The position numbers and the translations under genes are program-made. The notes beneath the pieces were generated by a model. The model saw only the letters and a program-made list of their open reading frames with translations. It did not search any database and was not told the origin of the DNA. Positions 1 through 10,004 of a stretch of DNA of 64,000 nucleotides are shown here, piece after piece (the stretch's first letter is position 1; every line of letters starts with the position of its first letter). The stretch is from Parasponia andersonii (taxonomy: Eukaryota; Streptophyta; Magnoliopsida; Rosales; Cannabaceae): contig JXTB01000154.1 in the NCBI GenBank assembly GCA_002914805.1, forward strand, positions 2,376 to 66,375. The letters run 5' to 3'.

Positions 1-95
1 TTTGGTAATCAATCATTGTGGAGACGATACTCACTCACTACTATATTACTTGTTTCGGCACGTGCACTTGCGTAGCTATTGTAAAATCCGCAACA
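1..95 (+). mobile_element. 3' end of a Ty3/Gypsy-type LTR
   Basis: The first 95 bases read like the conserved tail of plant Gypsy (Athila/Tat-like) LTRs: a 'GTGGAGACGATACTC' block, then 'CTATATTACTTGT', then 'GTGCACTTGCG', ending in CAACA at 91-95. The next base starts an in-frame Copia reverse-transcriptase segment, so this LTR end appears to be inserted inside that Copia gene; the rest of the element would lie left of the window. The family assignment rests on recalled motif similarity and is moderate. Confidence 0.45.
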
Positions 96-1068
96 GCTAT
101 GCAAGAAGAACTAAATCAATTTGAAAGAAGTGGTGTGTAGAAATTAGTTCCAAGATCGAAGGACCAATCAGTTATTGGGACTAAATGGGTCTTTAGAAAT
201 AAAGTAGATAAGCATGGAGTGACTGTGAGAAATAAAGCTAGATTAGTGACTCAAGGTTTCAATCAAGAAGAAAGTGACGATTATGAAGAAAACTTCACAC
301 CCATAGCAAGATTAGAGTCCATAAGGATGCTCTTAGCATTTACACGTCATAAAGATTTCATTCTATGTCAAATAGATGTTAAGAGTGCATTTCTAAATGG
401 ATACATTTTAGAAGAAGTATATGTAGCCCAACCCCCTGGTTTTCAAAATCATAAGTATCTGGATCATATTTTCAAATTAAAAAAGGCTCTCTATGGTTTA
501 AAGCAAGCTCTAAAGCTTGGTATGATAGATTGAGTAAATTTGTGATTTTAAATGGTTTCACTATGGGAAAAGTAGATACTCTTCTTTTTATAAAAAGAAA
601 AAGGGGAGAAATGATTTTAGTTCAAATTTATGTTGATGATATTATTTTCAATACTACTAATGTTTCTCTTTATGAAGAATTTCAAAATTTATGCGTTATG
701 TGTTGGAAATGAGTATGATGAGAGAACTCAATTTCTTTCTCAGACTTCAAATCAAACAAAGCAAAGAAGCCATTTTCATCAACCAATCCAAGTACATCAA
801 GGATATGCTCAAGAGGTTTGACATGAAAAATTCAAAATCAATAAGAACACCTATAAGCTCTACAATCAAGCTTGACAAAGAAGAAAATGGTAAAGCAATA
901 GATATTACTAAATATCGAGGTATGATCGGCTCACTTCTTTACTTAACTGCTAGTAGATCGGATATAATGTTTAGTATTTATCTATGTGATAGATTTCAAT
1001 CCAATCATAAGGAATCACATCTTAGTGCAGTAAAACATATATTAAAATATTGGCATGGCACTATGGAT
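96..1068 (+). pseudogene. Copia (Sire-like) reverse transcriptase, broken
   Basis: This is a decayed fragment of a Ty1/Copia pol gene covering the reverse-transcriptase domain. Visible landmarks in order are AMQEELNQFE at the start of the domain, KARLVTQGF, the first catalytic block QIDVKSAFLNG, ALYGLKQA, the catalytic YVDDIIF near 630-655, LNFFLRLQIKQ, and YRGMIGSLLYLTASRSDI near the end. A stop at about 138-140 and at least two frameshifts (near 515-535 and 690-715) make it non-functional. Protease and integrase are missing on the left, where a Gypsy LTR end adjoins. On the right, near 1068, it meets an oppositely oriented gag fragment. Wording of the motifs fits the Sirevirus/Maximus group. 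Confidence 0.9.
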
Positions 1069-1709
1069 CAATGATAAGAGAACCCATAAGTTCTTCAAGA
1101 GGGAGTCTACTAAGATCCTTAACTTCTTGAAAAGGCCACCACCTTACTTCTATATGCTCGAGAGAGGCTTTGAAGAATCTTGCTCACCAACTTACCATTT
1201 GGAAATATTTTTCCTAGAGCACTAAGAGAGTTAATAATAGTTGTGAATCTAGTAAACATTTGTAAAATGGATTCATCTTTTTTCATTTTAAACAACTCAT
1301 AGTTTCTAGTAAAAATATTGATTCTAGCTTTTTTTATTGATCTAGTTCCTTGATAAAAGACTTCTAGTATATTCCATAATTCATGAGCATCTCTAGCTTT
1401 CTCAATATTATTGTAAATATTCCTATCTAAATCACACATAACAATATTTCTAGCTCTATCATTTTTGGTGAAGTTTATTTTATCTTTTTCATTATATTCT
1501 TCTATATCTTTTTCAACATCTCTACCATCAACCACTTTTGTAATTTTCAAAAAACTTTTAGTAACAATATACCAAAGATCAAAATCAATAGACCTAAGAT
1601 AAGTATCTATACGACTTCTCCAATAGTTGAAATCACTTCCATTAAAAAAATGTGGCTTGGATGGTGACAACCTCTCGTATTGAAAAGAAAAAATGTTTGG
1701 GCTAGTCAT
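1067..1709 (-). pseudogene. Copia gag (UBN2-type) fragment
   Basis: An open frame of 196 codons begins at 1709, just downstream of an LTR and primer-binding site on the same strand, as expected for gag. It shows the typical N-terminal block KPHFFNGSDFNYWRSRI, a middle HELWNILEVFYQGT, and LQMFTRFTTIINSL, all hallmarks of the plant Copia gag (UBN2 / gag-polypeptide) family. The frame stops at 1119, but similarity continues in another frame to about 1067 (EVKDLSRLPLEELMGSL), so there is a frameshift near 1120. The zinc knuckle and everything downstream are missing because the fragment joins an inverted reverse-transcriptase piece. Non-functional remnant. Confidence 0.87.
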
Positions 1710-1744
1710 CTCAAAAACGGTTAAGTTTTAAAAATTTGAGCACC

Positions 1745-1759
1745 AAGCTCGGATGTCAA
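1745..1759 (-). other. Retrotransposon primer-binding site (tRNA-iMet type)
   Basis: On the minus strand, immediately after the LTR end, the sequence TTGACATCCGAGC followed by TTGGTGCTC resembles the standard Copia primer-binding site TGGTATCAGAGC with a few substitutions. It sits between the LTR (ending at 1761) and the gag start (1709), which is the expected place. Confidence 0.65.
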
Positions 1760-1760
1760 T

Positions 1761-3102
1761 TGTTAGTCTAAAGTTAGTTAACCCAAGAGGGAGGTGAATT
1801 GAGTTTTAAAAACGTTTTCGATCTTTTGTTGTAAGACAAGTAAATTTAGTGAGTAAAAACTACAACAAGTAAAAATAGATAAATTGCATGCATAAACTCA
1901 AGATAAATAAATTTAAGAATATAGGGATAGAGAAATGCAAACACTATTTTTACGAGGTTTAACAAACACAACAATTTGTCTACGTCCCCGGCTCTTGACA
2001 ACTTACTTTGAGCTATCCATTATCGGGTCAAGAGAATGGGCTTGACCGTCCCTTTTACACAACAAGTGCATTCTTCTTAGGTATACTCACGCCTTTGCAA
2101 TACCTTTAAATCCAGCTCTGTCACACCTAATACTGATTATTTAGACTCCGGTACCAATCTCACCTAAATTGGGTTCTTTATGAATCCGATGTCAACCTCA
2201 CCTCACAAATATAATTTGATTTTTTTTTGCTGATGCACTCAACTAGAATCTCCTAATAAAAAGGGCTGATACAAGGTAATCCTAGAGAGAATAAATGAAA
2301 ACACAAGATATGATCTAGTTTGGCTCAATTAAATTTTGTAAAAAGGTGAATTTGAAAGTTTGATTCACAAAAATGATTTGAACAACTTGAAAGTTTGTAT
2401 AAAGTAATATAAGAATATTCAAAAGTTGTTTTAAGTGTTAGAAAGGCTTCTATTTAAAGACTAGAATGAAAACTAGTCATTTATGGTAGTTTGATAGACA
2501 ATCTACTATTTTCGACATACTAAAAGTTCACTTTTGATAAACCGAAAATACTAACTGTTGAAAGTGTGGTTCTAACAGTCGGATTTTAAAAAGTGGCTAA
2601 AAATACAAAATAGAGGAATCGGTAGACCGATTCTCACTGCTAGTTTATCGATTCTATCCGAGAGTATATTTTCAATTTTATTTCAAATACAATTGTATTT
2701 CAAGGCTTTTTCAATTATTTCCAAAAAGTGACTTTATAAATTGATTTAATATGTAATATAGAGTCTATAGAAATTTATAAATCAATTTAAAAGCTTGTAT
2801 AAAATATATTTTATATTTTAATTAAAAATAAATATATTAGACAATTTTGCTTTGAAAATTTTCCAATATTATGAAAAATTTGAGCCATATAATGTGTAGA
2901 TAGATATTCAAATACAAGAACTAAATATGTAACCTTTGCTAGTCTAGATCTTGTTGACTTGATCTTTGTCTTCAAGGTTTTTTTCATAATCCATCTTGAA
3001 TGTTTTGTGAACCTTTCAATTTAACTTGCTAGACACTAAAGTAGATTATTAATTCTTAATCCTATGTTTGTTAACTTCAAAATAAAAGTATATGACCCAA
3101 CA
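1761..3102 (-). repeat. Sire-type Copia 5' LTR, 1342 bp
   Basis: On the minus strand this interval begins TGTTGGGTCA at 3102 and ends ACTAACA at 1761, giving the TG...CA ends of an LTR. A primer-binding site and gag follow it on the same strand. Internally it contains degenerate copies of a 'TAGGTGAG..ACCGGAGTCTAA' unit (about 2100-2215) and a conserved 3' part with TCTCTATCCCTAT. The same parts are recognisable in the + strand LTR at 34922-36490, so both belong to one LTR family. It is inserted directly next to the integrase region of another Copia element at 3103. Confidence 0.78.
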
Positions 3103-5448
3103 CTGAACGCTCTTGAATTGTCATTCCATGACTTCTTCCACTCTAAAGGCATTATTCCCTTCCATTCTTGTGTTGAAACACCCCAATAAAACTGTCGTTG
3201 AACAAAAGCACCAACATATTCTTAATGTGGCCAAAGCTCTATTTTTTCAATCTTGTGTTCCCCTAACTATTGCGGTGACTGTCTTAACTACCGTATACTT
3301 AATTAATCACACTTCCTAACCTTTACTCTCAAACAAAACTCCATTTGAATTACTCAACCACAAAAAGCCCTCATAGACTCATCTTCGTACCTTCGGGTGT
3401 TAGTGTTGTAGTTCCACCCTTCCTAGTCAATGCACTAAATTCAATCCTCGCGCTCGTGCTTCTGTTTTCCTTGGTTATCCTAGTGGCTACAAAGGATACA
3501 ACCTTCTAGATCTTGAAAGCAACAGGGTATATATTTCTTGCAATGTGAAATTCCATGAGTCCATATTTCCTTCTGTTACTTCACCCTCACGACCTGTTTC
3601 TGATGATATTTTCACTGATCTTGTCCTCCCTAATTCTATCTCTCCCACTTTTGACTCTTCTTCTTCCCCATCCTCCAATCCTCCTACTGTAGTCGCTTCT
3701 CATCCTCATCGTATTACTCGACACCCCTGCATACTTGGTCAATTATCATTGTTATCTTGTTGCCCAAACCCCTTCCTCTTCTACTCATTCCTCCTCGTCT
3801 TCTCTCTATCCTATTTCCTCTTATCTTAGTTACCAAAAGCTTTCCCAACCCTTTCATAACTATGTCCTTATCATCACTGCTCACTCTGAACCCACATCCT
3901 TTTCGCATGCTATTGAATCTCAGGTGTGGCATGATGCCATGGATGTTGAGCTACAGGCCTTAGAAAGCAATGGAACTTGGACTATTGTTTCCCTTCCTCT
4001 TAACAAACATCCAGTGGGTTGCAAATGGGTCTATAAGACCAAGTTCCAAGCTTATAGTACTATCAAGCGCTATAAAGCCCGACATGTAGCCAAGGGCTAT
4101 ACACAATAAGAAGGCATTGATTTTCTCAACACTTTTTCTCCAGTTGCCAAGCTTGTTACTGTCAAAGTTTTACTTTACTTGGCTGCCATTTTTGGGTGGT
4201 CTCTCACTCAACTAGATGTCACCAATGCTTTTTTACATGGCGATCTTACTGAAGAGGTTTATATGGTTCTCCTACCTAGATATTCTGATCGAAAGGGGGA
4301 GATTTTTCCCCCTAATTCTGTTTGCAAACTCCATAAGTCAACATATGGTTTGAAACAAGCTTCTCGGCAGTGGTTTCACAAGTTTTCCAGTGTTTTTGTA
4401 TCTCAAGGATTCACACAGTCAACCAGTGATAATTCTCTCTTCCTTAAGGTACATGACACTGTTTTTCTAGCTCTCTTGGTGTATGTTGATGACATAATTA
4501 TTGCAAGTAATAATCAGATAGTTGTGAACTCCCTTAAGGCTACACTCAGCCAACGTTTTAAAATGAAAGATTTGGGGCCTCTCAAGTACTTTCTGGGTTT
4601 GGCAGTAGCTAGATCAGTTGCTGGCATTTCTATCTGTCAAAGGAAATATGCTTTAGAATTGCTATCTGATACAAGGTATTTGGGATGCAAGCCTTCTTCC
4701 ATTCCTATGGAACCTAACCTGAAGCTTTCTCAATCTGATGGTGAATTACTTGTTGATCCCACCAGTTATCGGCGACTCATTGGCAAATTGATTTATCTTA
4801 CAATTACTCGTCCTGATCTAAGCTACTCTGTGAATCGGCTTAGCCATTTTTTTGCAGCACCACGTACACCACATCTCTAAGCAGCTTATCAGATCTTGCA
4901 ATACATCAAGAGGTCTCCTGGTCAAGGACTCTTCTTTCCTTCAAATTCTTCAACACAATTAAAAGTATTTGTAGATGCTGACTGGGGCAACTGTCCAGAC
5001 ACTCGCCGTTCTGTCACAGATTTTTGTGTCTTCCTTGGTTCTTCACTCATTTCTTGGAAATCCAAAAAGCAACAAGTAGTGTCTCGTTCCTCTGTTGAAG
5101 CTGAGTATCGGTCTATGGCCAACACCACTTTGTGAACTTGTTTGGTTACTCAGTTTACTTAAAGAGTTAGGAGTTGATCACTCTGGACCAGCACTCCTTT
5201 ATTGTGACAACCAGGTTGCTCTCCACATTGCAGCTAAGCCTATTTATCATGATTGCACAAAGCACATCGAACTTGATTGCCAATTTTGTGCATGAAAAGC
5301 TCCAAGTTGGAATGCTGAAAACCATGCATGTTACTACATGAAATCAGCTAGCAGACTTGTTTACTAAAGCCATTCATCCTTCACAATTTCAACTGCTGTT
5401 AAGCAAGATGGGAATTCACAATTTGTATTTTTCATCTTGAGGGGGAGT
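3103..5448 (+). pseudogene. Copia integrase-RT-RNase H, 3' half, broken
   Basis: This is the 3' half of a Ty1/Copia polyprotein. In order: the integrase C-terminal part (VVEQKHQHILNVAKAL, VFLGYPSGYKGYNLLDLES), reverse transcriptase (GCKWVYKTK, LTQLDVTNAFLHGDL, STYGLKQASRQW, the catalytic VYVDDIIIAS near 4480, MKDLGPLKYFLGL, LIGKLIYLTITRPDL) and RNase H ([45 protein letters not shown]). Premature stops near 4108 and 4878 and frameshifts near 3200, 3720-3930, 5130 and 5290 destroy it. The 5' half (gag, protease, integrase core) is absent because another element's LTR abuts at 3102/3103. A polypurine tract (GAGGGGGAG, about 5439-5447) closes the internal region. Confidence 0.94.
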
Positions 5449-5642
5449 ATTAGAAGATTATATATGCTATTATGATGTAATAAATAGCAATAGATATTTT
5501 CTAGAATGAGTTTGTTAGTTTGTTATGGTTTATTAGCCTTGCTTGCACATGGAGCTCTCTCCTATATACATGCTCTGTATTGCATCTTTTTGGAATCAAT
5601 GAGAATGTGTCATTTTCATTCCATGCTTTTCTTCTAAACTCA
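5449..5642 (+). repeat. 3' LTR of the Copia element (about 190 bp)
   Basis: It follows directly after the polypurine tract GAGGGGGAG. It starts TATTAGAAG, an altered TGTTAGAAG, and ends near CTTCTAAACTCA, so its ends form a short inverted pair (TTAGAAG / CTTCTAA). Short LTRs of this size are common in this Copia group. It carries a TATA-like 'CCTATATACATG' stretch near 5561. Its right edge abuts the DUF247 pseudogene. Confidence 0.72.
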
Positions 5643-6863
5643 TCTTCGGCCTTGGTAGTTTCACTGCAAAAGGAGTTGGAGAATTTGTCTCCCATATCTT
5701 TTGTATGTTGTATCTACAGAGTTCCTGAGCGACTACGGCTTGCGAACGAAAAGGTCTATACGCCTCAGGTAGTTTCCATTGGCCCACTTCACCATGGCAG
5801 GGAATGCTTAAAAGAAATGGAAGAGCACCGAAAGAGGTACTTGAGACATTTTCTTCAAAGGACCAATGTAAGTTTGGAGCACTACATAAGCATCGTAAGG
5901 GAAAAAGTAGCAAGGCTGCGCAGTTCTTACTCAGAAATCATAGGCTTTGGCAGTGATGATTTGTGAAGATGGTTCTAGTGGATGCCGCCTTTGTGGTTGA
6001 GGCCTTATTAAGGAATTGGTTCGGTGAATTGGAAGATGAGCGTAACCGTGCATTCAACAAACCATGGATGTTGCAGGCGGTCTTTCCTGACTTGTGGTTG
6101 CTTGAGAATCAGCTGCCATTCTTCATCCTTGATGATGTCTTAGTTACAGTCCCTACTGGTGATACCGAGAGGCTCTCATTAACCAAGCTTTCCTATAACT
6201 TCTTCTATGGGCTACTGGACTTTGAATTTGAGCCAGACATTTTTGAGAACATAAACTCTTCTAAAATACTTCATTTTGTTGATTTCGTGAGAAAGTTAAA
6301 CGTGCTAACATCATGTAAGAATTCATCTGCAGAAGGGAAACTAAAATCTCTGACCTTGCCCAGAGTGTCAGAGCTATACCAATGTGGGGTTAAAATTAAG
6401 TTGCGGTCAGGAAATAACTTGTTTGATATACGTTTCTCTAAGGGAGTTTTGGAAATTCCAAAAGTGATAGTAAGTTCCATGGCAGAAATCACAACCAGAA
6501 ACATACTCACCTTTGAGCAGCGCCATTGCAGGGAGAATCGTGTGAACGATCTCTTTGTGACTATGAACCGCCTTGTTAGCTCTCCAAAAGACGTTAATTT
6601 ACTTCTGAAGCATGGGATTGTTGAGAATAAGTTAGGTTGCAGGTGGCAACATTGAGGTGTCTTCTATCATAAACAAACTCACCGATGGGGTGGTTATGAA
6701 GCCTTACGATTTCTATTTTGCAGCTGTATGGGAAGAACTCAACATCTACAGCAGAACTCCTTGGAATACATGGAAAGCAAACCTGAAGCAATCCCAGTCA
6801 ACTGCATATTTCCCTTTTTTTTTTCCCCTTATTTTCATCAAACCGTACATGAAAGTCGGTTAA
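5643..6863 (+). pseudogene. DUF247 protein pseudogene
   Basis: This encodes a broken member of the plant DUF247 family (membrane-anchored proteins of poorly known function; some DUF247 genes act in grass self-incompatibility, by general knowledge). Family landmarks occur in order: IYRVPERLRLANEKVYTPQ, VVSIGPLHHG, RYLRHFLQR, VLVDAAFVVEALLRNW, WMLQAVFPDLWLLENQLPFF, the degenerate GVKIKLR region, and the C-terminal ELNIYSRTPWNTWKANL. A one-base deletion near 5962 moves the frame at the usual DDFVKM site, and a second frameshift near 6640 separates the last portion. The start codon and first residues are missing where the Copia LTR adjoins. The last stretch, normally a transmembrane helix, is poorly preserved. 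It could yield only truncated products. Confidence 0.88.
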
Positions 6864-7263
6864 ATAGAACATGTTTGACCTACAATTTAACAACAAGAAT
6901 CTACTGATTCCACATTTTCGAATTTGAACCTCAACATGTTTGGGATGCAAGCCTTCTTCTCCTGATGAATGGTAAGTTATTGTGTAATTATCATTGGTGG
7001 ATTTCAGTTTCTGGAAAATCTAGCTCAAAGTAATTTCTTAAGATGATGAATGATGGTACTGATACTCTGATAATTTTGAGGCCTTTGAGATAGTTTTAAC
7101 ATAATCACGGCACTTAAGAATAACGAATTTCATATAGGATGATTAACATGCAAAAATATGTATGGATCAAGCGAAATAAATATGCAAGAACTTGATTTCC
7201 ATTCCGCGTTCATTGACACATTACTCACACAAATCAATATAGCTCCTGAAATTACAACCTTTC
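6864..7263. other. Intergenic, 3' flank between pseudogene and next gene
   Basis: No gene is seen. Bases 6939-6959 repeat exactly a 21-base segment of the Copia reverse-transcriptase region at 4679-4699. The right part is probably the 3' untranslated region of the minus-strand gene ending at 7264. Confidence 0.5.
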
Positions 7264-8532
7264 TCAAATGTTAATTCCGTGTATAAAAAACTTCTTCCCT
7301 TTATATGTGAGCATTCTATCCTCAAACCCAACACACCATAGATGGCCTTGCAAGTCCAGGACTCCTTTAGTCCCTGCTGTTTCCCATACAAACTTGAAAA
7401 GTCCAAGGGCCCTGTCCAAATGTCTCACCCCACTCCAAATCATCTTTTCCTCATCCGAAGTTACAATCTTTCCCATAGACAAGCAAAAATCATTCCCATT
7501 ATTATAAAACCCGCCGCTTAAATCCACTTCAATATCTCTAACATGTCCACAAAGGTAATATAACAAAAGTGTGAACAAGCACTTGGATGGGTAGCCCAAA
7601 ACCTTGGTAAGTTTTTTCTGCACTAGGCTTTCTTGAAGCCGAGCTTCCTTGTATCCAATACTTTTATCAATCAAGACATCCTTGATTTGAGACAACCCTT
7701 CTTTCATGGCCTCAAGCTTTGTTACGTGATGAAGTAACCAATCTTCGATTTTCAAACATTCAATAAGGTCATTAAACATCTCCAGAACATCTTCCCATTT
7801 ATGAGAATCGGAAAATTGAACCCCTTTTGCAGACACAAGCCGCATCCACGAAGTAGATTCAAGGTCACAGGAAATGGCATTGTCTTGCATAAACTTTAGA
7901 CAGTTGGAAACTATCTGTTGACCCATCTGTGTCCCTTTGCTTGGGGACTGAAGATTAAAATAGTCCAACTCAAGTTTTAATCCATTAAGCACCTCCTCAA
8001 TGGTCCCAGTCCATATGCGATGATGCGTAACTTGGGGGCAGATCGTGTAACGAATCACCTTCCTTTGCTGGGCAGTAATATTTAGAAAGTTGCTTACTTT
8101 GCTGAGTGAATTCACTAACATGGGCTCTCTTTCACTTGGTTTACTGAAACAGACAAATGTTTTACCACCTTTACCTGCAGGAAGTGCTGCCATGTTAGCC
8201 TCTAGTGTTTTTTGAACCGATGGAGACCCAATAAACACTCTGGCAAGTGACTTAAAAGTGTGCATTTTTCGTTCAATACGATCATCAATGACGACAGAAC
8301 CATCACGGATATCAACAAGCCTTCCATCAATCAAATCCACATCCTTTAACAAGCTGGCCAATTTAGTAATCTTTGGAAACAACTTCTCATACCAGTCTAA
8401 GGGTAAGAGCTCTTCATGGGACTCCTTTGAAGAGTGATATAACATAGCGTCCAAATGCAGAGCTTCATTTCGCTTAACTCCAACATATTTGGCACCACTA
8501 CATATGAACTTCTCTAAATGTTTACAAACCAT
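7264..8532 (-). CDS. Uncharacterised plant-specific 422-residue protein
   Basis: A single uninterrupted exon of 422 codons. The start is the ATG at 8532; an in-frame TAG lies nine bases upstream of it, so the start is secure unless an upstream exon is spliced on. I recognise it as belonging to a widespread but unnamed plant family without an assigned function. Conserved-looking blocks include PLDWYEKLFPKITKLASLLK, DGRLVDIRDGSVVIDDRIE, MHTFKSLARVFIGSPSVQ, ICPQVTHHRIWTGTIEEVL, STSWMRLVSAKGVQ and the C-terminal WETAGTKGVLDLQGHLWCVG. There is no signal peptide; the only hydrophobic patch is CLFTLLLYYLCGHV around residues 313-330, so a membrane segment is doubtful. No catalytic motif is evident. 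It is codon-clean, with no disruptions, which argues for a living gene. Confidence 0.86.
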   Translation of the reverse strand: MVCKHLEKFICSGAKYVGVKRNEALHLDAMLYHSSKESHEELLPLDWYEKLFPKITKLASLLKDVDLIDGRLVDIRDGSVVIDDRIERKMHTFKSLARVFIGSPSVQKTLEANMAALPAGKGGKTFVCFSKPSEREPMLVNSLSKVSNFLNITAQQRKVIRYTICPQVTHHRIWTGTIEEVLNGLKLELDYFNLQSPSKGTQMGQQIVSNCLKFMQDNAISCDLESTSWMRLVSAKGVQFSDSHKWEDVLEMFNDLIECLKIEDWLLHHVTKLEAMKEGLSQIKDVLIDKSIGYKEARLQESLVQKKLTKVLGYPSKCLFTLLLYYLCGHVRDIEVDLSGGFYNNGNDFCLSMGKIVTSDEEKMIWSGVRHLDRALGLFKFVWETAGTKGVLDLQGHLWCVGFEDRMLTYKGKKFFIHGINI

Positions 8533-9786
8533 TGTCGAAATCTATAGAAAGAATTGGGCTCTATGTCACCGGGCGCTATGTCACTTCCCGGTATTCTACT
8601 TCATTGTACTTAAACCCAGGAGATGTAAAGAGAAAATTCTTAGTGACGCAACTAATCAAACATTTGGTGTGCGCATGGCAATTAATCAAACGTTTGGCGT
8701 GCACATACTCAACACGAAATGACAACCAATCTAAAGCACATAACGATAACAGGGGCATCTTACTCATGTGGGCATGTTTTATCGGAGATTTGGACGATGT
8801 TTGACCATAGGTTGCCGAGTCGGAGTTTACTCGGAGTCGGATATCATCAACGGCGAGTGCACCATCTTCGAACTTTTGACTCAGATGTTCACTGATTTTA
8901 TCAAGTTATTAACGACCGTGTAGTCGAGGGTCCTAGTAGAACATTAGGGGAAGGACGTTAAGCTCCACTGGGCCTGAACATTAGGGGAAACCCAAGTTTG
9001 GGCCTAGTAACACTAGGTCCATGAAGTGAAAGGCTTTTAATGGGCCTGATCTTAGGCATAGAGACAGTGAAACAAGTAGAAAGTTGACACTTTTTATTTC
9101 CACTTAAATCTTGTTATAGCCACAGCTTTTTTCAGATGATTTCGACCACTTTTTCCTTGCAGAATGTCCCAGGACGCTGTTTGTCACTCTTTCTCTATGC
9201 CTCTCTGCTGGGAAATGATAGTTAACATAGCAACAGTTAAATTTAATTTATGTATGTATGTTAATAAGTGGTATTTGGCTACTTAATTAACCCTAGAGAC
9301 ATTAATTAGCAAAAGCCTAAGTAGTAACGACTCTATCCTGTTGCCTCGTAAAATTGGCATGCTTAGATGAATGGAAAAAAGACGATAATAATAATAATAA
9401 GATATCTGCTCCAGTAAAATCTAATTCACGTAATTAACATTCATTTTTATTTGTGCTTTTATAAAGAACCTTAAAGATTACTTGCTTCTGATAACACGGA
9501 TTTTGAACTTAATAGTGTATATGCAAAATGTCAAGACTACTGATTTTTTTTTCCTAAGAAAATGTCAAGAAACTGATTTTTTGTGATATAATTTTTTATT
9601 TTTGGCCTTACTTATTAGTTTAAACTTTAAATGCAATAGATTTTCTCTGGTTCGTTGAATTGAGAGAGGGAATTTGAACTCGGCATCTTCATATTGATTG
9701 TATGTATAGATTTTCTTTAAATGCCCTAAGTTCTAATTATTGTAAAGTTGAAGACTAATACTAAACGAGGTTTCATATTCAAGAAC
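8533..9786. other. Intergenic; promoter side of the 422-residue gene
   Basis: This contains the presumed promoter and leader of the minus-strand gene. No coding potential is seen beyond short random frames. A duplicated short phrase ('TCAAACRTTTGG') occurs near 8658 and 8686. The rest is AT-rich without a recognisable element. Confidence 0.4.
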
Positions 9787-10004
9787 AGGACATGGGTAGG
9801 ACTAATTTGGGCCAAAATGACTTTTTTTTCATTTTTAAAAAAAAATAACATTTCTAATAATGTGAAGGACATCTTGAATTATGGTTAATAATTTCTTGAC
9901 TATGAAAAAGTTTTAAATAATAATTTTCCTATGATCAATAAGTATTTAACATTCCAAAAATACACAAAAAAGACATTTTGGCCCAAATTAGTTTTATCTA
10001 TGTT
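9787..10004. mobile_element. MITE, family A copy 1
   Basis: A non-coding inverted-repeat element of about 218 bp. Its left end AGGACATGGGTAGGACTAAT and following TTGGGCCAAAATGA are mirrored at the right end (TTTTGGCCCAAATTAG..ATCTATGT). The centre is AT-rich. A second copy with the same termini lies at 21058-21207, which supports it being a mobile family. Target duplications are not clear. Confidence 0.65.

Noticed and set aside
5095-5295. Separate small gene in the Copia tail
   Set aside because: It is the frameshifted RNase H end of the Copia polyprotein (CDNQVALHIA).
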